Shown here one piece after another: positions 32,976 to 41,912 of a stretch of 45,727 nucleotides of DNA. The translations under genes were made by a program, and so were the position numbers. Positions within the stretch are counted from its first letter, which is position 1, and every line of letters starts with the position of its first letter. The notes under the pieces were generated by a model that saw only the letters and a program-made list of their open reading frames with translations, searched no databases and was not told the origin of the DNA. This DNA comes from Gammaproteobacteria bacterium (GTDB lineage: Bacteria > Pseudomonadota > Gammaproteobacteria > Pseudomonadales > Pseudohongiellaceae): the NCBI GenBank assembly GCA_009692305.1, contig SHZK01000019.1:1-45727 (forward strand). Direction: 5' to 3'.

Positions 32976-34418
32976 ATGAATAAAAAGCGTCGGCAAGTTC
33001 GCCAGCTGCTGTCTTGCTTGCCAGTAATCCTGCTGCTGGGTTGCCCGGCTGTGATTGCCGCCGATGCCAAGGTTGACGCGACTGTCAGTAGTGAGCTGGT
33101 CACTGACCGGCAAAATTATGAAGCGCAACTGGCCGATCTGGAATCCCAATTCGGTCCTTATGACCGCAGTTTGCTGGAGCCGCTGCAGAGTCTTACCGAT
33201 CTCGCCACCACAGACGCCGATTTTGAGCGCGTGGCCGAATTGCAAAACCGGCAGCTGCAGGTCATGCGCACGGTGCTCGGCTTCCGCCATCTGGATCTCA
33301 TTCCACTGCTGCAGGACATCGTCAGTAATGACATTCGCCTGCAACAATGGGAGCAGATTTCGGATCACCTCGAACACATGCACTACCTGATCACAGGTGA
33401 TGACGCCTATACCACAGCGGCAGTACTCGAGGTAATGAAACAGCAGGCATATTGGTATCTGGCTCGTGTTTATCTGGATCAGGGCGAACTGCGGGCGCGT
33501 AATTTCATGAAGGCCCGGCAACTTTCCAGTGACATGCTCGAGTTAGCGGAAGCCGAATTTGGCGAGGACAGTGAAGCAATGATTCCCTGGCTGTACCAAA
33601 CAGCAATGACAGAATATCGTCTGGTGGAACTGCTCAATGCAGATGATGGAATCGCTTCCGATACCATCGATCGACTGATTCAGGAAGAAGGTGTAGCACG
33701 CTTGCAGCTGTACCGAGGCAGCTACCTGGAGTTGGGCAATCGTCTGGGAAATAATAACTTAATTCCAATAGTAGAAGGTGATGAGATTGTCGGCGAAGCG
33801 TATATGCGTGATGCCCAGAATGCTGTGAAGAGTATTGGTGAAATCGCTGAGACCAAGGGTGATCTGGAAGCGCAGGGAATGGCATTGATTTATGAGGGAG
33901 ATATGCAGCGAGTGATGCAGCTTGGAACTGCGTTTCGCAAGTATCGTGACGCGCGCGAACTGTTATTGGAGGCGGAGATTCCAGAAGAGAAAATTGAACA
34001 GTTTTTCAATCAGCCAGCAATCATTCCCTATCCAGAACTGTTTCTTACGCTGGACGCAGCGCTCGCTTTTCAGCAGGTACGCATGCAGGGCATAGATAAC
34101 TATGAGTCAGGTCAGGTGCATCTCGGTCTGCTTACCGCCTGGCAAAAAGGTGTGCCGAACGTGCCCGAACCAGATGCCCCCGCTGCATTCCTGAATGTGG
34201 ATCTTGTCTACAACTATGCAGATGCCACATTGTCCGTCAGTTCTTCCGGCAAGGTATCGTCAGTAGAAGTAATTGCTGCCTATCCAGAAGATAGCAGTAC
34301 GGAGCGTGAATCCTGGAGAGCGTTGCGGGAAATTCAGGTACGGCCGGCAATCGTCAATGGCCGCGCCAAACGCACGCGCGATATACACATTCGTTACCGG
34401 GTTTTGGCTGAAAATTAA
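32976..34418 (+). CDS. Secreted helical-repeat protein with TonB-C-like tail, paralog of 6361-7749
   Basis: About 480 residues from ATG 32976, chosen because it begins directly with a basic signal-peptide n-region (MNKKRRQVRQLLSCLP...) ending IAAD. GTG 32952 and ATG 32958 are in-frame alternatives, and none has a clear ribosome-binding site. The mature protein has an acidic leading helix, DRSLLEPLQSLTDLA, several TPR-like helices (for example WYLARVYLDQGELRARNFMKA) and LLLEAEIPEEKIEQFFNQP. The C-terminal domain ends VRPAIVNGRAKRTRDIHIRY, which looks like a TonB C-terminal fold remnant. It matches the protein at 6361 in architecture and spaced motifs. Located 36 bases before the symporter gene. 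Confidence 0.8.
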   Translation: MNKKRRQVRQLLSCLPVILLLGCPAVIAADAKVDATVSSELVTDRQNYEAQLADLESQFGPYDRSLLEPLQSLTDLATTDADFERVAELQNRQLQVMRTVLGFRHLDLIPLLQDIVSNDIRLQQWEQISDHLEHMHYLITGDDAYTTAAVLEVMKQQAYWYLARVYLDQGELRARNFMKARQLSSDMLELAEAEFGEDSEAMIPWLYQTAMTEYRLVELLNADDGIASDTIDRLIQEEGVARLQLYRGSYLELGNRLGNNNLIPIVEGDEIVGEAYMRDAQNAVKSIGEIAETKGDLEAQGMALIYEGDMQRVMQLGTAFRKYRDARELLLEAEIPEEKIEQFFNQPAIIPYPELFLTLDAALAFQQVRMQGIDNYESGQVHLGLLTAWQKGVPNVPEPDAPAAFLNVDLVYNYADATLSVSSSGKVSSVEVIAAYPEDSSTERESWRALREIQVRPAIVNGRAKRTRDIHIRYRVLAEN

Positions 34419-34454
34419 GCTGCCCGAAAAGCATTCCAAGGTACCCCTCACGCG

Positions 34455-36185
34455 ATGACCTCCCCCGAACTGGCTATGACCTTGCTCAGCTGTGTTTTTT
34501 TCATGGGCATAGTGGCCTGGATTTCCTGGCGCAAGACTCGTGGTGAAGTAAGCACCAGCGATGGCTATTTTCTCGCCGGTCGCGGCCTGACCGCGGTATT
34601 TATTACGGGCTCCTTGTTGCTGACCAATCTCTCTGCCGAGCAGTTGATAGGACTCAATGGTTCGGCCTATGGTTTCAATCTAAGCAGTATGGCATGGGAA
34701 GTCACCGCTGCTGTTGCCACCATCTGCATGGCGTTTATTTTTCTGCCGCGCTATCTGGCGGGAGCATTCACTACCCTGCCGCAGTTTCTCGCTAATCGCT
34801 TCGATGACACTGTGCGCCGCATGACCGTGATCCTGTTCATGGTGGGCTATGGACTGGTGACGATTCCGTCGGTCCTGTACTCCGGTTCAATTGCGGTGAT
34901 GCAACTGTTCGATGTGCCGGGCCTGTTTAATGTGAGCTATAGCCTCGGGCTATTCCTGACAATTCTGGTCATCGGTTGCACCGGTGCCATGTATGCCATA
35001 TTCGGTGGCATGAGGGCAGTCGCCGTGTCGGACACCTTGAATGGCATTGGCCTGCTATTGGTTGGAATTACCGTACCCTTGCTCGGTTTGTCGCTGCTTG
35101 GCGAAGGCAGCATCGGCGCCGGCCTGACAAAACTCATCACAACCGACACCCACAAGCTGAATGCGATCGGCTCTGCTACCGACCCAATACCGTTTGGTAC
35201 GCTGTTTACCGGGATGCTGTTAGCCAATTTGTTCTACTGGTGTACGAACCAGTATGTCATTCAACGCACACTGGCGGCGAAGAATCTGGCAGAAGGGCAG
35301 AAGGGTGTGCTGTTCTCCGGATTCTTCAAAGTTCTGGTGCCATTCATGATGATGATCCCTGGCGTAATCGCCTTTCATTTATATGGCGACACCTTGGCGT
35401 CGATCGATATGGCTTATCCACGCCTGATTCGAGACGTTCTGCCAGTTTACGCCATGGGTTTTTTTCTGGCCGTATTACTCGGCGCCGTATTCAGTTCTTT
35501 CAACTCACTATTGAATAGCGCCGCCACCCTGTTCTGTCTCGACGTGTACGCGCCAATGCAGCGCAAGCCGGTCTCGGACGCACAGATGGTGCGCGTTGCG
35601 AAGCAGGCCAGCGTAGTAATCGCACTTTTTTCCTTCATGGTCGCGCCACTGTTGCAGTATGCGCCCGATGGGCTGTGGCAGATCATTCGCATTTTTACCG
35701 GCTTCTACAATATTCCGGTAATCGCAGTAGTTATCGTTGGTCTGTTCACTCAACGAGTGCCTGCATTTGCGGTGAAAATTGCGATTGTCTTTCACGTGAT
35801 CAGCTATGGCTTGTTGCAATTCGTTTTCAACGAACAGGTGGGAATCCACTTCCTGCACCTCTATGCAATTCTGTTCGCCTGTGAGATTGCCATAATGCTT
35901 GGCATTGGTTATTGGCGCCCCAGTACACGTGTGTGGAAATATGAAAAAACCAACGTGGTAGATTTGACACCCTGGCGCCTGGCGGTTCCCTGCGCGATTA
36001 CCCTTATGTCGTGTGTGATTGCCATTTACCTGCTGTTTTCACCGCTAGGGCTGGTTGATGGTCTCAGTGCCGCATTCTGGCCACTCATCATTACCATACT
36101 GCTTTTTAATATCGCGGCATGGTTCTGGGGTGTCCGCCGCAGTATCATGTCGATAGATTATTCACGTGTCAGCAGCTCCGAGTAA
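34455..36185 (+). CDS. SSS-family sodium:solute symporter
   Basis: A 576-residue integral membrane protein with about 14 helices. Family features include the N-terminal SDGYFLAGRGLTAVFITGSLLLTNLSAEQLIGLNGSAY and GCTGAMYAIFGGMRAVAVSDTLNG. It should couple inward sodium flow to uptake of a sugar, polyol or organic acid. The SGLT-like subfamily fits the neighbouring sugar-type enzymes. It is the first gene of a four-gene run ending at 39472. The next gene starts 5 bases after its stop. The substrate is not deducible from sequence alone. Confidence 0.92.
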   Translation: MTSPELAMTLLSCVFFMGIVAWISWRKTRGEVSTSDGYFLAGRGLTAVFITGSLLLTNLSAEQLIGLNGSAYGFNLSSMAWEVTAAVATICMAFIFLPRYLAGAFTTLPQFLANRFDDTVRRMTVILFMVGYGLVTIPSVLYSGSIAVMQLFDVPGLFNVSYSLGLFLTILVIGCTGAMYAIFGGMRAVAVSDTLNGIGLLLVGITVPLLGLSLLGEGSIGAGLTKLITTDTHKLNAIGSATDPIPFGTLFTGMLLANLFYWCTNQYVIQRTLAAKNLAEGQKGVLFSGFFKVLVPFMMMIPGVIAFHLYGDTLASIDMAYPRLIRDVLPVYAMGFFLAVLLGAVFSSFNSLLNSAATLFCLDVYAPMQRKPVSDAQMVRVAKQASVVIALFSFMVAPLLQYAPDGLWQIIRIFTGFYNIPVIAVVIVGLFTQRVPAFAVKIAIVFHVISYGLLQFVFNEQVGIHFLHLYAILFACEIAIMLGIGYWRPSTRVWKYEKTNVVDLTPWRLAVPCAITLMSCVIAIYLLFSPLGLVDGLSAAFWPLIITILLFNIAAWFWGVRRSIMSIDYSRVSSSE

Positions 36186-36190
36186 CAGTA

Positions 36191-37444
36191 ATGACAGCTC
36201 CGCATAAATCCATACCGAAGCCACCCGGTCCGCACAAACCCCGGCTCCGATTCTTCGAAAACGCCGCCAACCAGCAGCACATCAAGGGCGATGATCGCTA
36301 CCTCTATCAGCAAGCGGCGCCGCGCTTTCGAGTCGCTGTTATTGGAACCGGCACCATGGGGCAGGAACATATGCGCGTGGCGACTCTGTTGGGACGGGCC
36401 CAGGTGCATGGCATTTTCGATACTGCCAGCCATAGCATGGCAGTGGCGTCGCAGCAGTTTGCCACGTATGCGCAGACACCTCTGCTGCACTATCCGGATC
36501 TGGTCAGCGCCTGTAATGACCCCGCTACCGATGCGTTGATAATTTGCACGCCGAATTTCACCCACTTCGAAGTATTGCGCACCGCGCTGCAAAGCGGCAA
36601 GCCGATCCTGCTGGAAAAACCCATGGCGACGCGCATGCAGGATGCAGCGCAGATCGTCGCGCTCGCGCAGGAGTATGGCAACGTACTGCAGATCGGCTTG
36701 CAGTATCGCTATAAGGCGCAGTATGTGGAGACACTGCATGAGTTATTCGCGCGCAATACCCTCGGTGCGGTGCAGACCATCAGCCTCTCTGAATACCGAC
36801 CGCCATTTCTCGACAAGGTAGGGCAGTGGAACAAATTCAATAAGTTTAGTGGTGGCACGCTGGTGGAAAAATGTTGCCACTATTTCGACTTGATCAATCT
36901 TATCGCTGCGGCGCGACCGGTGTCTGTGTACGCGAGCGGTGGACGGGCAGTGAATTTTCTCGACTTCGCCAAAGACGGGATCAAGTCCGACATCGATGAT
37001 CATGCTTTCGTTACTATCGAATACGCCAATGGCATTCGAGCCAGTTTTACGCTGAACATGTTCAGTCCGGATTTTCATGAAGAATTGATCGTGGTCGGTG
37101 CGCAAGCCCGTCTGGTGGCAACTGAGAGCTTTAGCATCTTGCAACCGCAACCCGTTACCGCCCATTTGAGTATTGAACTGGCCGAACCCGGCGCCTCACG
37201 CCGTTGTGAGGTGGCTTATCCGCGCGTAATTGAACAAAGCGGACATCATGGTGCCACCTATTTTGAACACATCGCCTTTATGGATCAGCTGGAGGGGACT
37301 GCAACTGATGCCGCCACAGTCGAGGATGGTTTCTGGTCCATGGTTGTGGCTGCGGCGGCGCAATTATCCATGCAGGAAAAGCGCGCGGTAGCCATCGCCG
37401 ACTTTCTTGGCGAATTGAAATTGTCGCATTTCCTCAAGGCCTGA
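36191..37444 (+). CDS. Gfo/Idh/MocA-family NAD(P) oxidoreductase
   Basis: A 417-residue dehydrogenase from ATG 36191; a longer frame back to 36119 would lie within the symporter gene. The Rossmann motif is RVAVIGTGTMGQEHMRVA (about residue 47-64), and the conserved EKP motif appears in ILLEKPMATRMQDA. The C-terminal substrate domain has GGTLVEKCCHYFDLINLIA with the usual catalytic histidine region. There is an unusual N-terminal extension of about 45 residues rich in Pro and Lys before the nucleotide-binding fold. Cytoplasmic. It should oxidise or reduce a sugar, inositol or sugar acid that enters through the adjacent symporter. Confidence 0.91.
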   Translation: MTAPHKSIPKPPGPHKPRLRFFENAANQQHIKGDDRYLYQQAAPRFRVAVIGTGTMGQEHMRVATLLGRAQVHGIFDTASHSMAVASQQFATYAQTPLLHYPDLVSACNDPATDALIICTPNFTHFEVLRTALQSGKPILLEKPMATRMQDAAQIVALAQEYGNVLQIGLQYRYKAQYVETLHELFARNTLGAVQTISLSEYRPPFLDKVGQWNKFNKFSGGTLVEKCCHYFDLINLIAAARPVSVYASGGRAVNFLDFAKDGIKSDIDDHAFVTIEYANGIRASFTLNMFSPDFHEELIVVGAQARLVATESFSILQPQPVTAHLSIELAEPGASRRCEVAYPRVIEQSGHHGATYFEHIAFMDQLEGTATDAATVEDGFWSMVVAAAAQLSMQEKRAVAIADFLGELKLSHFLKA

Positions 37445-37500
37445 GTTCAAGCCGGCAATTTTGCTGCTACGCAAAATTCTATTTTTGGTAAGGGGTTGAT

Positions 37501-38484
37501 TTGGAATCGAATGGATTTTTACCGGTAGCAAACAGTCAGATGCCGGCCGTTGGCTTGGGCTTGTGGAAGATTGCGCGCAGTCAAACTGCACAAGTGGTTG
37601 CGGATGCGATCAAGCTTGGCTATCGGCACCTGGACAGTGCCGCCGATTATGGCAATGAAATTGAAGCGGGTGCTGGAATCGCCGCCGCGCTCAAGCAGGG
37701 CAGCTGCACTCGGCAGCAATTGTGGCTCACCTCCAAGTTGTGGAATACCTACCATCGGCCCGAGCACGTACGACAGGCCTGTGAGAAAACCCTGCATGAC
37801 CTTGGTGTGGATTATCTGGATTTGTACCTGATCCATTTTCCGATAGCTCTCAAGTATGTGGATTTTGCCCAACGCTATCCGCCCGAATGGTTGTTCGATC
37901 CGACGGCGGCAGCACCAGCGATGCTTATCGATCCGGTGCCATTGGCGCAAACCTGGCAGGCACTGGAAGAATTGGTGCACAGCGGCTTGGTCAAGCATAT
38001 TGGCGTGTGCAACTACAATGCAGCCTTGTTGCACGATTTAATGGCATATGCCCGCATCAAACCGGCAATGTTGCAAATTGAGTCACATCCTTATCTCACC
38101 CAAGAAAAACTGTTACGCACGGCGGCGCATTATGAATTGGCGGTTACCGCATTCTCGCCGTTAGGGGCTTTGTCCTATGTGTCGCTGGACATGGCTACTG
38201 CGCAGGACAGTGTGTTATTGCAACCAGCGGTGCTTGCCGCGGCCGCGAGGGTGCGACACTCTCCTGCCCAGGTAGTATTACGTTGGGGCATACAGCGTGG
38301 TGCGGCAGTCATTCCCAAGACTACCAATTCCGAGCGCTTGCTGGAGAATTTGCAATTGTTTGACTTTGCACTTACTGATGAGGAGATGCAGGAAATTTCC
38401 GGTCTCAACCAGAATCGGCGTTTCAATGATCCGGGCGTTTTTTGCGAACTCGCGTTTAACCAATTTTATTCTATCTATGACTAA
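37501..38484 (+). CDS. Aldo/keto reductase, xylose-reductase-like (AKR2 type)
   Basis: A 327-residue NAD(P)H-dependent carbonyl reductase. The AKR tetrad is visible: Asp and Tyr in LDSAADYGNE, Lys in LTSKLWNTYH and His in LIHFPIALKY. The segment HFPIALKYVDFAQRYPPEWLFDP, the following TWQALEELV and the terminal RFNDPG closely resemble xylose reductases (AKR2), a group best known in yeasts and plants but also present in bacteria. It uses TTG 37501 as start with AAGGGG about 6 bases upstream. A short stem-loop (AATTTTGC/GCAAAATT, 37457-37478) precedes it. Its last codons overlap the next gene by 8 bases. Confidence 0.9.
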   Translation: MESNGFLPVANSQMPAVGLGLWKIARSQTAQVVADAIKLGYRHLDSAADYGNEIEAGAGIAAALKQGSCTRQQLWLTSKLWNTYHRPEHVRQACEKTLHDLGVDYLDLYLIHFPIALKYVDFAQRYPPEWLFDPTAAAPAMLIDPVPLAQTWQALEELVHSGLVKHIGVCNYNAALLHDLMAYARIKPAMLQIESHPYLTQEKLLRTAAHYELAVTAFSPLGALSYVSLDMATAQDSVLLQPAVLAAAARVRHSPAQVVLRWGIQRGAAVIPKTTNSERLLENLQLFDFALTDEEMQEISGLNQNRRFNDPGVFCELAFNQFYSIYD

Positions 38485-39472
38485 TGCAATCCGGAGCCAA
38501 CCGACCTTGGCCAAAGCCAGTATAAGCGGACAGCAGTTCCATGCTGGTGTGGAATTTCCTCGCGTCTATACCGTGAATGCGCCTGCAAGCGACTTGCCGC
38601 TGTGGTTGTCACAGGTGCGGGAACACAAACAGGAGTGGCTGGCACAATTGTCACAGCACGGTGCCATTCTGTGGCGCGGACTGCCGTTGCGCACTGATCT
38701 GGACTTCGATGCTTTTATTCAGGCGTTTGATCTGCCCGGCTTCACCTACGCCGAATCCCTGTCCAATGCGGTGCGTCGCAACCGCACGCCACGTGTGTTC
38801 ACTGCCAATGAAGCGCCACCCAGCGTCGCCATCTATCTGCATCATGAAATGGCGCAGACGCCGGTGTATCCTTCGAGCCTGTTTTTCTTTTGTGAACATG
38901 CTGCGCAATCTGGTGGTGCCACGCCGCTGTGTCGTTCCGATATCCTGCTGCAAAAACTTGAGCAACTATTGCCGGGGTTTGTGCAGGACTGCGCCACCAA
39001 GGGCGTGCGTTATGCGAACACCATGCCAGCCGAGGAGGATCTGGAATCCGGGCAGGGACGCAGCTGGCGCAATACGCTGAATGTATCGGATCGGGCCGGC
39101 GCTGAAGCGCGGCTGCAAAAGCTGGGCTATGCATGGCAATGGCTGGATGCAGACAGTCTCAAGGCAACTACGCCAGTATTACCGGCGATTCGGCAACTGG
39201 CGGACGGGCGCAGGGTATTCTTCAATCAGCTTATTGCCGCATTCCGCGGCTGGCAAGACCAGCGTAATGACGCTGGCAAGTCGATTCGCTTCGGTGACGA
39301 TTCGCCGATTGCGGCTGACGACATGCGTCAGGTGATTGAGCTGGGAGATGCGCTTAGCTTCGATCTGCAATGGCAAACCGGAGATGTGGCGCTGGTGGAT
39401 AATTTTCTGGTGATGCACGGACGCCGTCCTTATGCAGGTGAACGGCGGGTGCTGGCTTCACTCGTGGCGTGA
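38477..39472 (+). CDS. TauD/TfdA-family 2OG-Fe(II) dioxygenase
   Basis: A 331-residue dioxygenase from ATG 38477 (a longer frame upstream lies inside the aldo/keto reductase gene). It has the iron ligands H122-x-E124 in YLHHEMAQTPVYPSSLFFFCE, the distal H314 in NFLVMHGRRPYAGERRVLASL and R324 as the expected 2OG ligand. HxE in place of HxD and the LHHEM context are typical of the SyrP-like branch. The protein ends the symporter/dehydrogenase/reductase run, and a role in hydroxylating or cleaving an organic substrate that enters by the SSS symporter is likely. Substrate unknown. Confidence 0.9.
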   Translation: MTNAIRSQPTLAKASISGQQFHAGVEFPRVYTVNAPASDLPLWLSQVREHKQEWLAQLSQHGAILWRGLPLRTDLDFDAFIQAFDLPGFTYAESLSNAVRRNRTPRVFTANEAPPSVAIYLHHEMAQTPVYPSSLFFFCEHAAQSGGATPLCRSDILLQKLEQLLPGFVQDCATKGVRYANTMPAEEDLESGQGRSWRNTLNVSDRAGAEARLQKLGYAWQWLDADSLKATTPVLPAIRQLADGRRVFFNQLIAAFRGWQDQRNDAGKSIRFGDDSPIAADDMRQVIELGDALSFDLQWQTGDVALVDNFLVMHGRRPYAGERRVLASLVA

Positions 39473-39483
39473 GGTGGCGGAGA

Positions 39484-39596
39484 TTATTTATCCAGCTATT
39501 TATCCAGCTCAGCGACAATTTGGATTCTATTGAGTCAGTGTTGGAATCTTGCAGACAATCGGTGCCGGGGTTATTTATCCAGTTCGGCGACGATCT
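39484..39596. repeat. Duplicated 3' end of the cyclase gene, in frame
   Basis: Three copies of sequence from the end of the cyclase/HD-GYP gene lie at 39571-39596 (the genuine end), 39497-39521 (about 80 percent identical over 25 bases) and 39484-39496 (short partial). On the coding (minus) strand each encodes the tail ..AELDK or LDK followed by a stop, in the same reading frame. The TAG of the second copy is 24 codons past the first codon downstream of the genuine stop. Confidence 0.85.
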
Positions 39597-41574
39597 CTCC
39601 TAATTTATCCACAACGGTTGGATCAAATTTCCCGGAACGGGTGTATTTACCGATTTCATTGAAGGCAGCATGGCCATCCCAGGGGTCGCGATACGGCCGC
39701 TTGGAGGTGAGGCTGATGTACGCTTCGGCCACTGCCAGGATGCGTGCGCGGATCGGGATGTTGTCGCCCTTGATACCTGCCGGATAACCGGAGCCATTGA
39801 AGTTTTCATGGTGGCATTCGATCAGTTCCAGCATGCGTTCATTTTCATAACCAGCGTTACGCAGTTTGCGCACACCTTCACGTGGATGCATGTGGATATG
39901 TGTGAAGTCATCCTCGGACAGTCCGCCGTTACGATTCAAGATGTTCTCGGGCACGATTGTCTTGCCGATTTCTGACAGGTAACCTGCTTCCAGGATGTCG
40001 TGTTTCTCCTGATCGACTAGACCCATACGATCGGCGATCAGAAATGCAGTAATACCTGTGAGGCGCGAGAAACCCACCGAGCCGTCGAGGCATTCAACTG
40101 GCAGGATCAGGTCTTCTGGATAGGTAACCAGTTTCTTTAAGCGGGCTTCCAGATCCTTCATGAGGCTCTTGGGTAATTGTTTCGCGCGATCCAGCGGATT
40201 TAACACATCCACAAGTTCAAACAAATGCACGGTTCTGCGGCGTCCGCTTACGGTCAAATCGCGCTGTTTCTCCAACACGATTGCATTGTCAGCGTATGCA
40301 ACTTTCACGTCGCTGTTATCAGGTTCGGTTTCCATGGCAACCTTCAGTTGCAATTGCGCTTGTTCCGCGTCATTGGCCTGACGCAGTAACCGGCTTACTT
40401 GAATCCGCAGATTTACATTTTTGGGGTCTGCTTCGATTGCAATCATCAGAGCATTGATTTCTTCGACCAGACTCGCATTGTCATATTGCTTGTAGGAAGC
40501 CAGACCGGAAACCGGACGGTACTGGAATATTTCCTTCGTCTCCTTGTAGGTGGCTTCGTCAACTGTAACCTTGCCAAGCTCACACATGCCTTCAATGCGC
40601 GAAGCGAGATTGACGGTATCGCCAAATGCGGTGAAAGACTGGCGTTTGGCACCGATGATGCCGGTAGTAGCAACACCGGTAGAAATACCTACGCGCAGCT
40701 TGAAGGGATAATTGGCCTTGCGCATGCGTTGTTGCATCTTCCAGGCGCAGGCGACTGCGAGCAGTGGATGTTTCTCATAACGAATAGGGGCGCCGAATTC
40801 TGACATGATGCCATCGCCCATATACTTATCGATATGAGCGTTATAGTTCAACAGGATAATTTCCATGTCGGCCAGATATTTGTTCAGCTCGGTGATTACT
40901 ACCTCAGTTGAATGCTATTCCGAATAGTTGGTGAATCCCTTCAGGTCAGAGAACATCACACTGATGCGGCGGTTCTCGGTGCGAATCCGGTTTTCAATCA
41001 TCAGTTTGACCACTGCCGGGTCCATGGTGGAATAAAGCGCTTCTTCCACCTTCTCTTTATGGGCACGGATCGACTTGGTTTTTTCTTCCAGCACGCGAGT
41101 GCGCTCTTCTACCTTGTAGTCCAGTTCCGACTCAAACTCGCGAATCGTGCTCATGGTCTGTTCCAGCAGTTCGGCGTTGCCAGTTGCTTCGGCTTTCGAG
41201 CGCAGCGCCTCAGTAATTTTGTCTTGCAGTTCGCGACGGGTGAATCCCACGATGACGGCGGTCAATATCAGGAACCCAGCCCAGGTCAGAATGGAAGCCC
41301 ACAATGAGAACGTGTCTGTTGGTTGAATGAAACGATCGGGGTAGATGCTGGCGAAGATGACGATCATCAGGAATGTAAAGAACGCACCGAGCACCCCTGA
41401 GCGTATGCCGAGATAATACGAGCTCAATAAAACCGGCAGGTAAAAGAAATTCAGAAATGACAGTTTCGCATCCACCACCCAAACGATGCCGCTAATGCAG
41501 ATCAGGATGACCAGGATGAACACACCCTCGAAATTATCAATCAAATATTGTTTTAAAGATTCCATAGCATTCAA
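39571..41574 (-). pseudogene. Membrane class III adenylate/guanylate cyclase fused to degenerate HD-GYP domain, interrupted by one TAG
   Basis: One reading frame of 667 sense codons plus one internal TAG at 40915-40917. The N-terminal part (about 1-115) has four to five membrane helices, followed by a coiled coil. The class III cyclase domain starts at ISVMFSDLKGFTNYSE and continues after the stop with HSTEVVITELNKYLADMEI, HIDKYMGDGIMSEFG and GDTVNLASRIEG, so both metal-binding Asp are present. TAG falls just after the first catalytic motif, where a Gln (CAG) would be natural. The C-terminal HD-GYP domain keeps HHENFNGSGYP but its HD motif is changed to SE (YLSEIGKTIVP). Without readthrough only the 219-residue membrane part is made from the first start, although an internal ATG at 40866 could restart translation. 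Confidence 0.8.
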
Positions 41575-41912
41575 TTCTTATTGTGGCAGGATACGAAACT
41601 CAGGTTTAGAAAGAGCAGGCATTATAATGTGTTTGCAAACCCCAAAGTGTGATCAAGAGACAAATTGCGGATCGACGGGGACCATAGAGGGTAAGATTTA
41701 AGCAGATTTGCCTTGCTCGAACAACCGCAGCCTGTGTCCAGAATTTACCGGCAGTTCTTCTTGATCGTCAATTTTTCCAGTGAGGAATAATAGGATGGCG
41801 GGTACGAGGTAGATAGCACTAAAAAGGGCAAATCGAGTTTTTTTAGGTCATTGGTTCTTATGAATAGCAATTTATCCCTGCGCACACATTTAGCGCCTGG
41901 TAACGCAGGCAA
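41575..41912. other. Divergent intergenic region
   Basis: Upstream of both the cyclase gene (minus) and the small lipoprotein gene (plus). The sequence ATTATAAT (41621-41628) contains TATAAT on either strand and may be the cyclase gene's -10 element, but I could not pair it with a good -35. No gene, tRNA or long repeat is visible in this stretch. Confidence 0.4.

Noticed and set aside
40915..40917. Genome-wide reassignment of TAG to an amino acid
   Set aside because: Several other convincing genes end in TAG (for example at 22895-22897 and 26994-26996), and the IS6 stops are TGA and TAA, so nonsense mutation is the simpler reading.
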